64,000 nt of DNA from Bos javanicus (taxonomy: Eukaryota; Chordata; Mammalia; Artiodactyla; Bovidae), in assembly GCF_032452875.1 (NCBI RefSeq), contig NC_083878.1, positions 60,431,378-60,495,377 of the forward strand, given 5' to 3'. The translations under genes were made by a program, and so were the position numbers. Below are positions 1 through 10,365 of this stretch, piece by piece. Below the pieces are notes generated by a model, which did not search any database, was not told the DNA's origin, and was given only the letters and a program-made list of their open reading frames with translations. Position 1 is the stretch's first letter. The number at the start of each line of letters is the position of its first letter.

Positions 1-234
1 ACTTTTCACCATTGAGTATGATGTTGGCTGTAGGTTTGTCCCATATGACTTTTATTATGTTGAGGTATGTTCCTCTGTACCCACTTTATTGAGAGTTGGT
101 ATCCTAAATCGATGTTTAATTTTGTCAAAAGCTTTTTCTGCATCTCTTGAGATGATCATAGGATTTTATTCTTCAATTTGTTAATGTGGTATGTCTCTTT
201 GATTTTTGGATTTGAACCATCCTTGCATCCCTGG
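1..234 (-). mobile_element. L1 LINE fragment, ORF2 region, antisense (left part)
   Basis: This reads as the reverse complement of mammalian L1 ORF2 (the phrases around attgagtatgatgttggctg and aaaagctttttctgcatctc are typical). It runs off the left edge of the window. It stops at 234, where a BovB is inserted, and resumes at 1304 with the next bases of the L1. No open frame survives. Confidence 0.85.
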
Positions 235-1292
235 CTGTGTGGATCACAATAAACTGTGGAAACTTCTGAAAGAGATAGATGGGAATACCAGACCACCTGA
301 CCTGCCTCTTGAGAAATTTGTATGCAGGTCAGGAAGCAACAGTTAGAATTGGACATGGAACAACAGACTGGTTCCAAATAGGAAAAGGAGTACGTCAAGG
401 CTGTATATTGTCACCCTGCTTATTTAACTTCTATGCAGAGTACATCATGAGAAATGCTGGACTGGATGAAGCACAAGCTGGAATCAAGATTGTCGGGAGA
501 AATATCAATAACCTCAGATATGCAGATGACACCACTGTTATGGCAGAAAGTGAAGAACTAAAAAGCCTCTTGATGAAAGTGAATGAAAAGTGAAAAAGTT
601 GGCTTAAAGCTCAACATTCAGAAAACTAAGATTATGGCATCCGGTCCCATCGCTTCATGGCAAATAGATGGGAAAACAGTGGAAACAGTGGCTGACTTTA
701 TTTTTCTGGGCTCCAAAATCACTGCAGATGGTGACTGCAGCCATGAAATTAAAAGATGCTTACTCCTTGGAAGGAACATTATGACCAACCTAGACAGCAT
801 ATCAAAAAAGCAGAGACATTACTTTGTCAACAAAGATCCATCTAGTCAAGGCTATGGTTTTTCCAGTAGTCATGTACAGATGTGAGAATTGGACCATAAA
901 GAAAGCTGAGTGCCGAAGAATTGATGCTTTTGAACTGTGGTGTTGGAGAAGACTCTTGAGAGTCCCTTGGACTGAAAGGCGATCCAACCAGTCCATCCTA
1001 AAGGAGATCAGTCCTGGGTGTTCATTGGAAGGACTGATGTTGAAGCTGAAACTCCAATACTTTGGCCACCTGATGCGAAGAGCTGACTCATTTGAAAAGA
1101 CCCTGATGCTGGGAAAGATTGAGGCCAGGAGGAGAAGGGGACAACAGAGGATAAGATGGTTGGATGGCATCACCGACTCAATGGACATGGGTTTGGGTGA
1201 ACTCTGGGAGTTGGTGATGGACAGGGATGCCTCGTGTGCTGTGGTTCATGGGGTAGCAAAGAATCGGACATGACTGAGCAACTGAACTGAAC
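235..1292 (+). mobile_element. BovB LINE (RTE clade), 5'-truncated, inserted in L1
   Basis: The copy encodes the BovB reverse transcriptase from the finger/palm region to the C-terminus, in three broken frames (279-593, 583-885, 824-1273). The RT catalytic motif YADD is at 519-530. The 3' end is the usual ACTGA repeat. The insert is flanked by an 11-bp target-site duplication, tgcatccctgg, at 224-234 and 1293-1303, so it is a target-primed insertion into the antisense L1. Frameshifts make it inactive. Confidence 0.95.
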
Positions 1293-1303
1293 TGCATCCC
1301 TGG

Positions 1304-1675
1304 AATAAATCCCACTTGATCATGGTGTATGATCCTTTTAATGTATTGTTGAATTTAGTTTACTAATATTTGTTGAGAATTTTTGCATATTCATTCATCA
1401 GTGATACGGGCCTGAAATTTTCTTTTATTTTTTGTAGTGCCTTTGTCTGGTTTTGTGTCAGGTGATGCTGGCCTCAAAGAATGAGTTTAAAAGCATTTCT
1501 TTCCCTTCAATTTTTGTTGGAATAGTTTGAGGATAGCCATTAACTCTTCTTTAAATGTTTAGTAGAGTTCACCTGTGAAGCCTTCTGGTCCTAGACTTGC
1601 TTATTGGGTTTTTTGTTTGTTTGTTTGTTTTTTCAATTACTAATTCAGTTTCACTACTGGTAATTAGTCTGTACA

Positions 1676-1713
<38 letters not shown>

Positions 1714-2042
1714 CCTGGCTCAGTCTTGGGAGATTGTACATTTCTAGGAATTTATCCATTTCTTCTCAGTTGTCCATTTAATTGGCACATACTTGTTTGT
1801 AGTAATCTCTTATGACCCTTTATATTTCTGTGTTGTCAGTTGTAAATTCTCCTTTTTCCTTTCTCATTTTATTTATTTAGGCCTGGGTTTTTCTCCTGAT
1901 GAGTCTGGCTAAGGTTTGTCAATTTGGTGTATCTTTTCAAAGAATCAACTCTTAGTTTCATTGATCCTTTTGTTTTTATTTTGTTTTAGTCTCTCTTTCA
2001 TTTATTTCTGCTCTGGTCTTTATTATTTCTTTTTTGTCTAAT
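1304..2042 (-). mobile_element. L1 LINE fragment, ORF2 region, antisense (right part)
   Basis: This continues the L1 of 1-234 without loss once the BovB at 235-1292 and one TSD copy are removed. It includes a (TTTG)n stretch near 1608-1632 and a (TA)n plus poly-T run near 1673-1711. It is interrupted again by BovB sequence from about 2043. Confidence 0.85.
1673..1711. repeat. (TA)n microsatellite plus poly-T
   Basis: About 12 TA units are followed by a run of about 15 T inside the antisense L1. Such runs are usually length-polymorphic. Confidence 0.9.
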
Positions 2043-2734
2043 GACATTCAGAAAACTAAGGTCATGGCATCTGGTCCCATCACTTCATGGGAAAGCGATG
2101 GGGCAACAGTGGAAACAGTGTCAGACTTTATTTTTTGGGCTCCAAAATCACTGCAGATGGTGACTGCAGCCATGAAATTAAAAGATGCTTACTCCTTGGA
2201 AGGAAAGTTATGACCAACCTACATAGCATATTAAAAAGTAGAGATATTACTTTGCCAACAAAGGTCTGTCTAGTAAAGGTTATAGTTTTTCCAGTGGTCA
2301 TGTATGGATGTGAGAGTTGGACTGTGAAGAAGGCTGAGTGCCAGAGAATTGATGCTTTTGAACTGTGGTGTTGGAGAACACTCTTGAGAATCCCATGGAC
2401 TGCAAGGTGATCCAACCAGTCCATTCTAAAGGAGGTCAGCCCTGGGTGTTCTTTGGAAGGAATGATGCTAAAGCTGAAACTCCAGTACTTTGGCCACCTC
2501 ATGCGAAGAGTTGACTCACTGGAAAAGACTCTGATGCTGGGAGGGATTGGGGGCAGGAGGAGAAGGGTACGACAGATGATGAGATGGCTGGATGGCATCA
2601 CGGACTCCATGGACGTGCATTTGTGTGAACTCCGGGAGTTGGTGATGGACAGGGAGGCCTGGCATGCTGCAATTCATGGGGTCGCAAAGAGTCGGACACG
2701 ACTGAGCAACTGAACTGAACTGAACTGAACTGAA
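2043..2734 (+). mobile_element. BovB LINE 3' part
   Basis: This sense copy starts in the RT C-terminal half (phrase attcagaaaactaaggtcatgg). It ends in a clean tandem ACTGA tail at about 2709-2734. Readable frames are 2087-2410 and 2453-2713, separated by a stop, so it is non-functional. No convincing target-site duplication was found. Confidence 0.9.
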
Positions 2735-3430
2735 AACATTATTGACCTGCACAGAAGAATTTCAAATAATTTATGTAGATACTTTGCCTCCAAGAAGCTG
2801 GAACAGAACTTCCTGTTCCTAAAGTGTGGGCTGCTCATGGCGACTTCCTACCAAACAGTAGGTTATAGAAAAGTGAGAGAATATAGTAATTTTACAGTGG
2901 AGAAACCTGACAAACACTCTGCTAGGCCCATGAACAGTGATAAGTTCTGCTGCTAGCATGTATTCTTGATATGGTATCATGAGAATGACAGTTTACCTCT
3001 AGTTTTTCTCCCAAATCCTATAACCCAGTCTAACCATGAGAAAAGCATGAAGCAAATCCTCACTGAGGAATATTCTACACAGTACCTGACTAGTATTCCT
3101 CAAAATTGTCAAAGTTACAAAATACAAGGAAAGTTTGAAAAACTATCATAGCCAAGGGAAACTTAAGGAGAAATGATGACTAAATGTAATGTAACTTGGA
3201 TGGGATCCTGAAACATAAAAAGCACACCAGGTAAAAACTAAGGAAATATGAATAAAGTATAGACTGTGGTTAATAATAATGTATCAGTATTGATTCACTA
3301 ATTGTCACAAGTAAGGTATAAGGTGTTCATAGCCAAGGAAATTGAGTATGTGGTACTAACTCTGTACTATTTTCACAGCTTTTCTGTATTCTGTGTTAAA
3401 CGTTTATTAAAAACATTAAAAAAAATTGTA
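2735..3430 (+). mobile_element. Probable old L1M 3' end, sense
   Basis: The text contains phrases I associate with the 3' end of old mammalian L1 elements: a methionine-rich untranslated stretch, aataaagtatagactgtggttaataataatgtatcag near 3250, and an A-rich end at about 3410-3430. The subfamily is uncertain. The short open frames here are not genes. Confidence 0.5.
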
Positions 3431-3928
3431 GATATTACTAGGGCTTTCTATATGCCTCTCAGACTGCATTCTCCCTATCCTCTGAAGTATCCTCTGACCT
3501 GCATTAGGTGTTGATTATCAACCTCTTGCATAATATTACACTTTTACTATATATATGTTTTAAATTTATAGTATTTTTCATCTGATAAAATTTTACATAA
3601 ATAGTATCATACCTTTATATATTTGTGTGCAGTTGACTTTTTTGTTGTTCAGCATTGTGTGTGCTTTATTCATATTGATAAATATAATTCTAATTCATTT
3701 ACTGTGTGTTAGTCCATTGTTTGATTGTCACTGACCATTTTTGTTGTTGTAGTCCTGGATATTTGGTTGATTCTAATTTATTACTATTACTAACATTGTT
3801 GAAATAACTGTTCCTGTATGGGATTTCCAGTGCACAGACATAAGACTTACTTGAAGGTTTTTCCATTGCAGAAGAGTTGCTGAGTTCTAGAATATGTACA
3901 TCTTCAATTTTGATAAATAATACAAAAT
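3431..3928 (-). mobile_element. Old L1M fragment, antisense (left part)
   Basis: This is degraded antisense L1 sequence of the kind that precedes the words cctaggagtggaattgctgg. The clearest part is 3800-3928. It continues at 5272 (ttgctctttaaaaatg), after the BovB at 3929-5261. No coding capacity remains. Confidence 0.55.
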
Positions 3929-5261
3929 ACAGTGGTCACAGGACTGGAAAAGGTCAGTTTTCATTCCAATCCCAAAGAAAGGCAATGTCAAACTACCACA
4001 CAATTGCACTCAGCTCACATGCTAGCAAAGTAATGCTCAAAATTCTCCAGGTTAGGCTTCAATGGTACCTGAACCATGAACTTCCAGATGTTCAAGCTGT
4101 ATTTAGAAACAGCAGAGGAACAAGAGATCAAATTACCAGCATCCGCTGGATCGTCGAAAAAGCGAGAGAACTCCACAAAAACATCTACTTTTGCTTTACT
4201 GACTACACCAAGGTCTTTGTGTGGATCACAACAAACTGTGGAAAATTCTTAAAGAGATGGGAATACGAGACCACCTGACCTGCGTCCTGAGACATCTGTA
4301 TGCAGGTCAAGAAACAACAGTTGGAAGTGGACATGGAACAACAGACTGGTACCAAATAGGAAAAGGAGTTTGTCAAGGCTGTATATTGTCACCCTGCTTA
4401 TTTAACTTATATGCAGAGTGCATCATGTGAAGTTCCGGGATGGATGAAGCACAAGCTGGAATTAAGATTGCTGGAAGAAATATCAATAACCTCAGATAAA
4501 CAGGTGACACCAGCTTTATGACAGAAAGTGAAGAAGAACTAAAGTCTCTTGATGAAAGTGAAAGAAGAGAGTGAAAAAATTGACTTAAAACTCAACATTC
4601 AGAAAACGAAGATCATGGCATCAGGTCCCATCACTTCATGGCAAATAGATGGGGAAACAATGGAAACAGTGAGAGACTTTATTTTGGGGGGCTCCAAAAT
4701 CACTGTAGATGGTGACTACAGCCATGAAATTAAAAGACACTTGCTCCTTGGAAGAAAAGCTATGACCAACCTACATAGCATATGAAAAAAGCAGAGACAT
4801 GACTTTACAAACAAATGTCCGTCTAGTCAAAGCTATGGCTTTTCCAGTGGTCATGTATGGATGCACTGTGAAGAAAGCTGAGTGCTGAGGAATTGATGCT
4901 TTTGAACTGTGGTGTTGGAGAAAACTCTTGAGAATCCCTTGGACTGCAAGGAGATCCAACTAGTCAATCCTAAATGAAATCAGTCCTGAATATTCTTTGG
5001 AAGGACTGATGTTGAAGCTGAAACTCCAATACTTTGGCCACCTGATGCGAAGAACCAACTCATTGGAAAAGACCCTGATGCTGGGAAAGATTGAAGGCGG
5101 GAGGAGAATGGGACGACAGAGGATAAGATGGTTGGATGGCATCCTTGACTCTATGGACATGAGTTTGAGTAAGCTCCGGGAGTTGCTGATGGACAGGGAG
5201 GCCTGGCGTGCTGCAGTCCATTGGGTTGCAAAGAGTCAGACAGGACTGAGTGACTGAACTA
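3929..5261 (+). mobile_element. BovB LINE, 5'-truncated, with 10-bp TSD
   Basis: A sense copy covering the RT domain to the 3' end. Frames are broken: 3877-4278 overlaps 4221-4430, then 4549-4785 and 4997-5257. The catalytic motif region has a stop and a change (ctcagataaacaggtgacacc near 4490), so YADD is lost. The flanking duplication aatacaaaat lies at 3919-3928 and 5262-5271. It lies upstream of COMMD1 exon 2 in the same orientation as the BovB at 13535-14691. Confidence 0.95.
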
Positions 5262-5370
5262 AATACAAAATTGCTCTTTAAAAATGTTCAGTTAAGTGAA
5301 GAAACAACATTTAGTGTTGTGGAATAGTTTACTTTTTGACAGTTTAATGGATGGGAATTGCTATTAGTTT

Positions 5371-5796
5371 CAGTTCAGTTCAGTTCAGTCACTCATTTGT
5401 GTCCGACTCTTTGTGACCCCATGGACTGCAGCACGCCAGGCCTCCCTGTCCATAACCAGCTCCTGAAACTTGCTCAAGCTCATGTCCATTGAGTTGGTGA
5501 TGCCATCCAACCATCTCATCCTCTGTCGTCCCCTTCTCCTCCTGCCTTCAGTCTTTCCCAGCATCAGGGTCTTTTCCAATGAGTCAGTTCTTCGCATCAG
5601 GTGGCCAAAGTATTGGAGCTTCAGCTTCAGCATCACTCCTTCCAGTAAATATTTAGGATTGATTTTCTTTCAGATTGACTGGTTTGATTTCCTTGCCATC
5701 CAAGGGACTCTCAAGAATCTTCTCCAATACCACAGTACAAAAGCATTAATTCTTTGGTGCTCAGCTTTCTTTATGGTCCAACTCTCACATCCATAC
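5371..5796 (-). mobile_element. BovB LINE 3' end, antisense, 5'-truncated
   Basis: It begins with the reverse complement of the ACTGA tail (cagttcagttcagttcag) and covers the last about 420 nt of BovB. An 8-bp duplication, attagttt, lies directly on each side (5363-5370 and 5797-5804). It is therefore an insertion separate from the BovB piece at 5841. Confidence 0.85.
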
Positions 5797-5840
5797 ATTA
5801 GTTTACTTTTTCTTTATTATTAGTTTAGGTTGCTTTTTTT

Positions 5841-6118
5841 TAACCAACTTTTTCACTCTCTTTTTTCACCTTCAGCCTCATCAAGAGGCTCTTTAGTTCC
5901 TCTTCACTTTTTGCCATTAGGATGGTGTCATCTGCATATCTGAGGTTATTGATATTTCTCCTGGTAATCTTGATTTCAGCTTGAGCTTCATTCAGCCAGC
6001 ATTTCTAATTATGTGCTCTGCATATGGATTAAATAAGCAGGGTGACATTACACATCCTTGATGTACTCCTTTCCCTATTTTGAACCAGTCCGTTGTTCCA
6101 TATCTGGTTCTAACTCTT
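5841..6118 (-). mobile_element. BovB LINE internal fragment, antisense
   Basis: The reverse complement of the BovB RT core, containing the antisense of the YADD motif (tctgcatatctgagg near 5932). It has no BovB 3' end, which is unusual for a target-primed copy and suggests later deletion. A short frame at 5992-6186 reads the HGTTDWF and KGV-QGC RT motifs on the minus strand. Confidence 0.85.
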
Positions 6119-6661
6119 GCTTTTTGGTTTAATGGATGAGGGAGCTTACACATCTGAAACAAGGTCCTGGAGCAGCACCCCACCATGTGCAGCAGACGGT
6201 AGAGCGGACATCGTGGCAGGTTTCACTCCTGGGTGGAAGGGATAGTTTAGTCACTTATTCGTGTCCATATGGAAGAGGAGATTGCCAGTTATAGGGGGGA
6301 TTATGTCAGATTGGCTCATTAGTTACCAGGGAAATCAGAGGCCCACACCCCTCATCAACCTTTTGATAAAAAGAGCCACTAGCTGGGGCCTGGAACAAGT
6401 TTGTAAGGTCGGTCATGTGAGTAAAGCAGGCGCTGTTAGGCAGGGGATGTACAGAGAACAAGAGAACAGCCATCTTGAGTGACCTGACTATAGAGTTCTT
6501 TTTAACCTTAAATGAAATACATATGTAATTATAATTCACATATAATAAAGTTAATATGTATAATTTCTAATCAGTATGGTGACATGAGTATAATGTAAAG
6601 TTATGAGGAAAATAAAAAAGTAAAGTAATTTAAAATATATATTTTAAAATGTGAGTGTTGA
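6119..6661. other. Unassigned intron 1 sequence
   Basis: No gene. About 6240-6500 is richer in G+C than its surroundings and has the feel of an old LTR or other repeat, but the family is not recognised. From 6500 the DNA is AT-rich and featureless. Confidence 0.4.
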
Positions 6662-6774
6662 GGAACTTTTGCTTCCACTAAGACTTTGTGCTTCCACTGC
6701 AGGGGAAGCAGGTTCAATCCTTGGTCAGGAACTAAGGTCCTGCATGCCATATGGTGCAGCCAAAAAAAAAAAAA
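6662..6774 (+). mobile_element. CHR-type tRNA-derived SINE, short form
   Basis: The B-box-like words caggttcaatccttggtcagg and the ending tgcatgccatatggtgcagcc identify a cetartiodactyl CHR-type SINE. A 15-A tail spans 6762-6776. The imperfect 14-bp duplication (aatgtgagtgttga / aatgtaaatgttga) lies at 6648-6661 and 6775-6788. Confidence 0.85.
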
Positions 6775-6851
6775 AATGTAAATGTTGAAACATTACTGAA
6801 TTAGAACATATAATGAATTAAATACTTGCAGGTATATATTTAGTGAATATA

Positions 6852-6909
6852 TATATATAGTGAATGTGCAGCAATAAGTATATATATAGTGAATGTGCAG
6901 CAATAAGTA
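6852..6909. repeat. 29-bp tandem repeat, two perfect copies
   Basis: Copies at 6852-6880 and 6881-6909 are identical and contain tagtgaatgtgcagcaataa. An AT-rich run precedes them. Perfect identity suggests a recent duplication. Confidence 0.95.
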
Positions 6910-8622
6910 CAGACAGATATAGATGGTTTGGTAGTTTAGATATAAAAATACGAATGGTATTGCCTCTGGTAATGAGATTTTGTAAAATACTTGATAGCCT
7001 GTTTATAAAGTTCTGACCAAAGTACAAGCTACGTTAGTTGCATTCCTGGAAAATTCAGAACTTACTAAAACTGTGCAAAAAATACTTTTTTTGATGTAAA
7101 AAGTAAAAGACTAATTTCTAGGTCCAAGTAATTATAAACAGGTTTTCTTTCCACATGATCTTAGATGGGACACTGCCAAGTCATGTGGGACATGTGTCAG
7201 TTTTTTTTGTAGCATGTTCTTGAGCAGGGTTGGCAAACTACATCCTGCAGGACACACTGGGCAAAAAAAAAGAAAACTATGTTATAGAGATGGTAACACA
7301 TTTTTTTAGGTGAACTGATTTTAGTTCAAGGTATTATTGATTGGAATCCAATCAAAATAACTTGTGTCACAAGTGAAGTTAAATCAGAGTAGATTTCTTG
7401 ATATGCTTTGAGGAAAAGAATGATACACATCAGCTGTGTTGTGCTGTGATATTGTGAAGCAAAGTGCCAGTAGAAATAATTTTTATTTAATTATAGTATA
7501 TTATACAAGTTAGTGTTTCTGTTGAGTCACATAGCCAGAAATTTTGGACCCTTATACCTGGTAAATAGGCAGATATTCAGTAAATGTATGTTGAATTGTT
7601 ATGAGAAATGCCTTTATGTTCTAACATTTATTGTACAATTTTTATATTAATAGAGGAATGAAAGACAACATGTTTGTCTTTCAGCCTCTGTTCCACCCAT
7701 TCTGCCTATATTCTGTGTGTACACTACCTACCTTTACATTCCTCTGTTCTCATTTCTAATGCTTAAGTTTAGGTAGAACTCTTGCTTCCAAATGATAGCT
7801 ATACAGCTTAAACTATTTTGAATAGTAAATGGGATTTTTTGGTGTCTACAGGTGGAAAAGATGCTGAGATAACATGGAGTCGAAGAGAGGTCTGTAGGAA
7901 CCAGGGCCTTGGGGATCACAGAACAGGGATAGCACTCCATTAGAATACATTTTCATCTTTTTTTGCAGTCAGATATTTTGCCAGAAAATCAAAGATGACT
8001 GTTTGCAACCATCTAGCCTCATATTCTTCTGGTACCATCACACCCAAGAGGCAAAACCACTTCTCCACCTACTCTAAATTGGGAGATTAATTTGGGTCAG
8101 TCACTGTGCCCAGAGAAAGGAGGTATTGTATTTTGGTTTGGAACTTTTGGTCAGGCAGGGGAAAGCTTGTTCTGAAATGAAGTATTAAACATCACTGTCC
8201 TATCCAAGGCTCCATTGCCTGAGCCCTTTGATGATTTCCCACTTCAGTTTAGCTGCTTATTCTTCTCAGAACAGCAGTGGCAGTTAAGGTTTGAAAATTT
8301 ATGGAAAAACATAATGTAGTATACTTTAGAGTAGTATTATTGAATATGAACTATTTGGTTGAAGATAGGCTACAAATCTAAAATAATACATTTAACAAAA
8401 TTTACTTAGTACTTCTTATGGACAAGGCATCACACATTTATAGTATATCAAACCAAGCCTGGCTATAAGGCACTGTGAAATTACAGAAGATTTCATCAGA
8501 GCACTAATTCATTTTACTCTCATCTTATTATTTTATTTTTATATTTTTATTTATTATTTTCTCATCATGGAACTGGATATTTATAGATTATAGTTATTAA
8601 TAGAGAATTTGAGTGATGTGGA
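6910..8622. other. Intron 1, no gene recognised
   Basis: Largely single-copy-looking DNA. A short piece at 7225-7262 (gggttggcaaactac) resembles the end of an old hAT-type DNA transposon. Around 7560-7600 (ttcagtaaatgtatgttgaattg) resembles an L2 or MIR end. The frame at 7734-7940 on the minus strand has no recognisable domain. Confidence 0.5.
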
Positions 8623-8747
8623 TTTTTTTTTTCTTTTGGCCATGTCTTATGGCTTCTGAGATCTTTGTTCCCCAACCAGGGATTGAACCTGGGTCCTCAG
8701 CAGTGAGAGCATGGAGTCCTGTCTACTGGACCACCAGGGAATTCCCA
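8623..8747 (-). mobile_element. CHR-type SINE, antisense
   Basis: Poly-T at 8623-8632 is followed by the reverse complement of a CHR-type SINE (aaccagggattgaacctgg; ggaccaccagggaattccc). Approximate duplications atgtgga/atgtgaa flank it. Confidence 0.85.
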
Positions 8748-8855
8748 ATGTGAAATTTTTAACAGTAGCTTTTCTGATATTCAGTATTTTCAAAGGGAAT
8801 ATTTTTGTACTTATGAAGAGCTTATTCTCATTACTGTCTTTTGATGACCTTTTTA

Positions 8856-9197
8856 AAAAAGATTTATTTATTTGGCTGTGCTGGGTCTTCATTGCTGTGC
8901 ATGGGCTTTGTCTAGTTGCATCAAGCATGGACTACTCTCTAGTTGGAGTGCATGGACTTCTCATCGTGATGGCTTCTCTTGTTGTGGAGCACGGGCTCTA
9001 GGGCCTGTGGGCTTCAGTAGCTGTGGGGCATGGTTCCAGTATTTATGGCTCGCAGACTCTGGAGTGCTGGCTCAGTTGTTGTGCTGCAGCAGGCTTAGTT
9101 GCTCCATGGCATGTGGGATCCTTCCAAACCAGGGATTGAATCTGTGTCCCCTGCATTAGCAGGTGGACTCTCAACCACTGGACCACCAGGGAAGGCC
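8856..9197 (-). mobile_element. CHR-2-type SINE, near full length, antisense
   Basis: The reverse complement of the long CHR-type SINE, from gatttatttatttggctgtg to accaccagggaagg. The duplication ttgatgacc(c)ttttt lies at 8841-8855 and 9198-9212, with one indel. It ends 125 nt before the COMMD1 exon 2 acceptor boundary, so it is the nearest mobile element to the exon. Frames here (8711-9001, 8872-9159) are SINE read-through, not genes. Confidence 0.9.
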
Positions 9198-9300
9198 TTG
9201 ATGACCCTTTTTGAAAGATTATTCAGTGATTAAGAATCATTTAAAAGTGTGATCTGTGGTTAAGAAACTATCTTTTTCTAGTTATCTACCAAATTCAAAT

Positions 9301-9322
9301 TTATTCCTTTTTCTGTCTTTAG
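9301..9322 (+). other. COMMD1: 3' splice site of COMMD1 intron 1
   Basis: A pyrimidine-rich tract (ttattcctttttctgtctttag) ends in AG at 9321-9322, directly before the conserved exon 2 start. It is strong by consensus. Confidence 0.93.
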
Positions 9323-9604
9323 TCTATTGCATCTGCAGACATGGATTTCAACCAGCTGGAGGCATTTTTGACTGCTCAAACCAAAAAGCAAGGAGGGATC
9401 ACATCTGAGCAAGCTGCTGTCATTTCCAAGTTCTGGAAGAGCCATAAGACAAAAATCCGAGAGAGTCTTATGAACCAGAGCTGCTGGGACAGAGGGCTTC
9501 GGAGCTTGAGCTGGAGAGTTGATGGCAAATCGCAGTCAAGACACTCAGCTCAAATACATACTCCTGTTGCCATCATGGAGCTGGAAATAGGGAAAAGTGG
9601 ACAG
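9323..9604 (+). CDS. COMMD1: COMMD1 (MURR1) exon 2, residues 61-154
   Basis: The exon encodes 94 residues starting SIASADMDFNQLEAFL and ending ELEIGKSGQ, recognised as COMMD1 exon 2. It is 282 nt, phase 0 at both ends, with no stop. COMMD1 (190 residues) is a scaffold of the COMMD/CCDC22/CCDC93 complex, which acts with Retriever in endosomal recycling of cargo such as ATP7A/B and LDLR. It also promotes RelA ubiquitination, limiting NF-kB. Residues 61 to about 110 are the end of the helical N-domain. The COMM domain starts near 118 and includes the conserved Trp124 (LSWRVD). The reported Cu(II) ligands His101, Met110 and His134 are all present. Compared with the human protein from memory, changes include Cys114 for Arg, Asp116/Arg117 for Asn/Ser, Ser121 for Gly, Ile149 for Leu and Ser152 for Tyr. 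The upstream six codons have no in-exon start, so Met67 is not the initiator. Exons 1 and 3 lie outside the window. Confidence 0.97.
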
Positions 9605-9610
9605 GTGAGT
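9605..9610 (+). other. COMMD1: 5' splice site of COMMD1 intron 2
   Basis: The junction reads cag|gtgagt, a perfect match to the mammalian donor consensus. The open frame reads on to 9655 but that part is intron. Confidence 0.95.
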
Positions 9611-10139
9611 TCAAACTTTGATCAATTCCCCTTTGTAAACTATATTTTCTATTAATGTTAGCCACACATTCAGAACAATTTATTTTACAGTCTTTGTTTG
9701 CAGAGATGATAATAGGAAAAGATTCTGCTTTTTAGAATCCTTTTTCAGAGATAGAAATCATCTGAAAATGTGGATATTCTCAGTTGTGGATTGAGTCTGA
9801 AAGCCACCAGCCTCTGGTATAGCTATCTCAGAGGAACAAAATGGACCAATGAGGTGACTGCACAGAAGTTGTCCACTGCTCCCTTCTGGTTAGATCTCCG
9901 CATTCAGAATCTCCAAGGCAATGATAAAAATGCTAAATAAAGACCAGAAATTAAGATTAAACAGCACAGAACAAAACTGACTCACAAAACTCATCTTTAT
10001 AGGCATTCAGGTATAAGAGGCCACGTATTTTAATTACAGTATTGTCCTAAAGACCCTGAGTATGTACTGTTTCTGTCCCTGAGCCTACAAATAATTTTTA
10101 ATTGATACTGATTATTTATAAAACAGTACTGCTTTCCTT
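9611..10139. other. Intron 2 start, no gene recognised
   Basis: No mobile element or RNA gene was recognised. The stretch around 9770-9930 is less AT-rich than its surroundings. Confidence 0.5.
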
Positions 10140-10274
10140 GCGATGGAGAAGGAAATGGCAACTCACTCCAGTACTCTTGCCTGGAGAATTCCATGGACAG
10201 AGGAGCTTGGTGGGCTCTAGTCCATGGGATCACAAAGAGTCAGACACGACTGAGCGACTCTCACTCACTCACTC
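10140..10274 (+). mobile_element. BovA-type SINE (BovA2 monomer)
   Basis: A typical BovA text, from ggagaaggaaatggcaactc to gacacgactgagcgactc, followed by a short (TCAC)n tail. The perfect 12-bp duplication actgctttcctt lies at 10128-10139 and 10275-10286. Confidence 0.93.
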
Positions 10275-10327
10275 ACTGCTTTCCTTTCATTTTCCAGTGT
10301 CGTTACGGCATGGCTTTTCTTGAAGTC

Positions 10328-10365
10328 AGTTTGAACTGGCAGTCACGTGACTGCCAGATCAGACT
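10328..10365. promoter_or_regulatory. 38-bp palindrome centred on CACGTG E-box
   Basis: The inner 22 bp (10336-10357) are a perfect inverted repeat with GTCACGTGAC at the centre. The arms extend to 19 bp each with two mismatches (10331/10362 and 10335/10358). GTCACGTGAC is the consensus bound by MiT/TFE (CLEAR element) and USF factors. The flanks hold several CpGs (10303, 10308, 10393) and a TAATTA-rich patch at 10415-10460. Function is inferred only; it lies 0.7 kb after exon 2. Confidence 0.5.

Noticed and set aside
9341..9343. ATG at 9341 as a COMMD1 start codon
   Set aside because: It is Met67 within exon 2; the true start is in exon 1, outside the window.
9605..9655. Extension of the COMMD1 frame past the donor
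   Set aside because: The perfect cag|gtgagt junction and the known exon boundary end the coding part at 9604.
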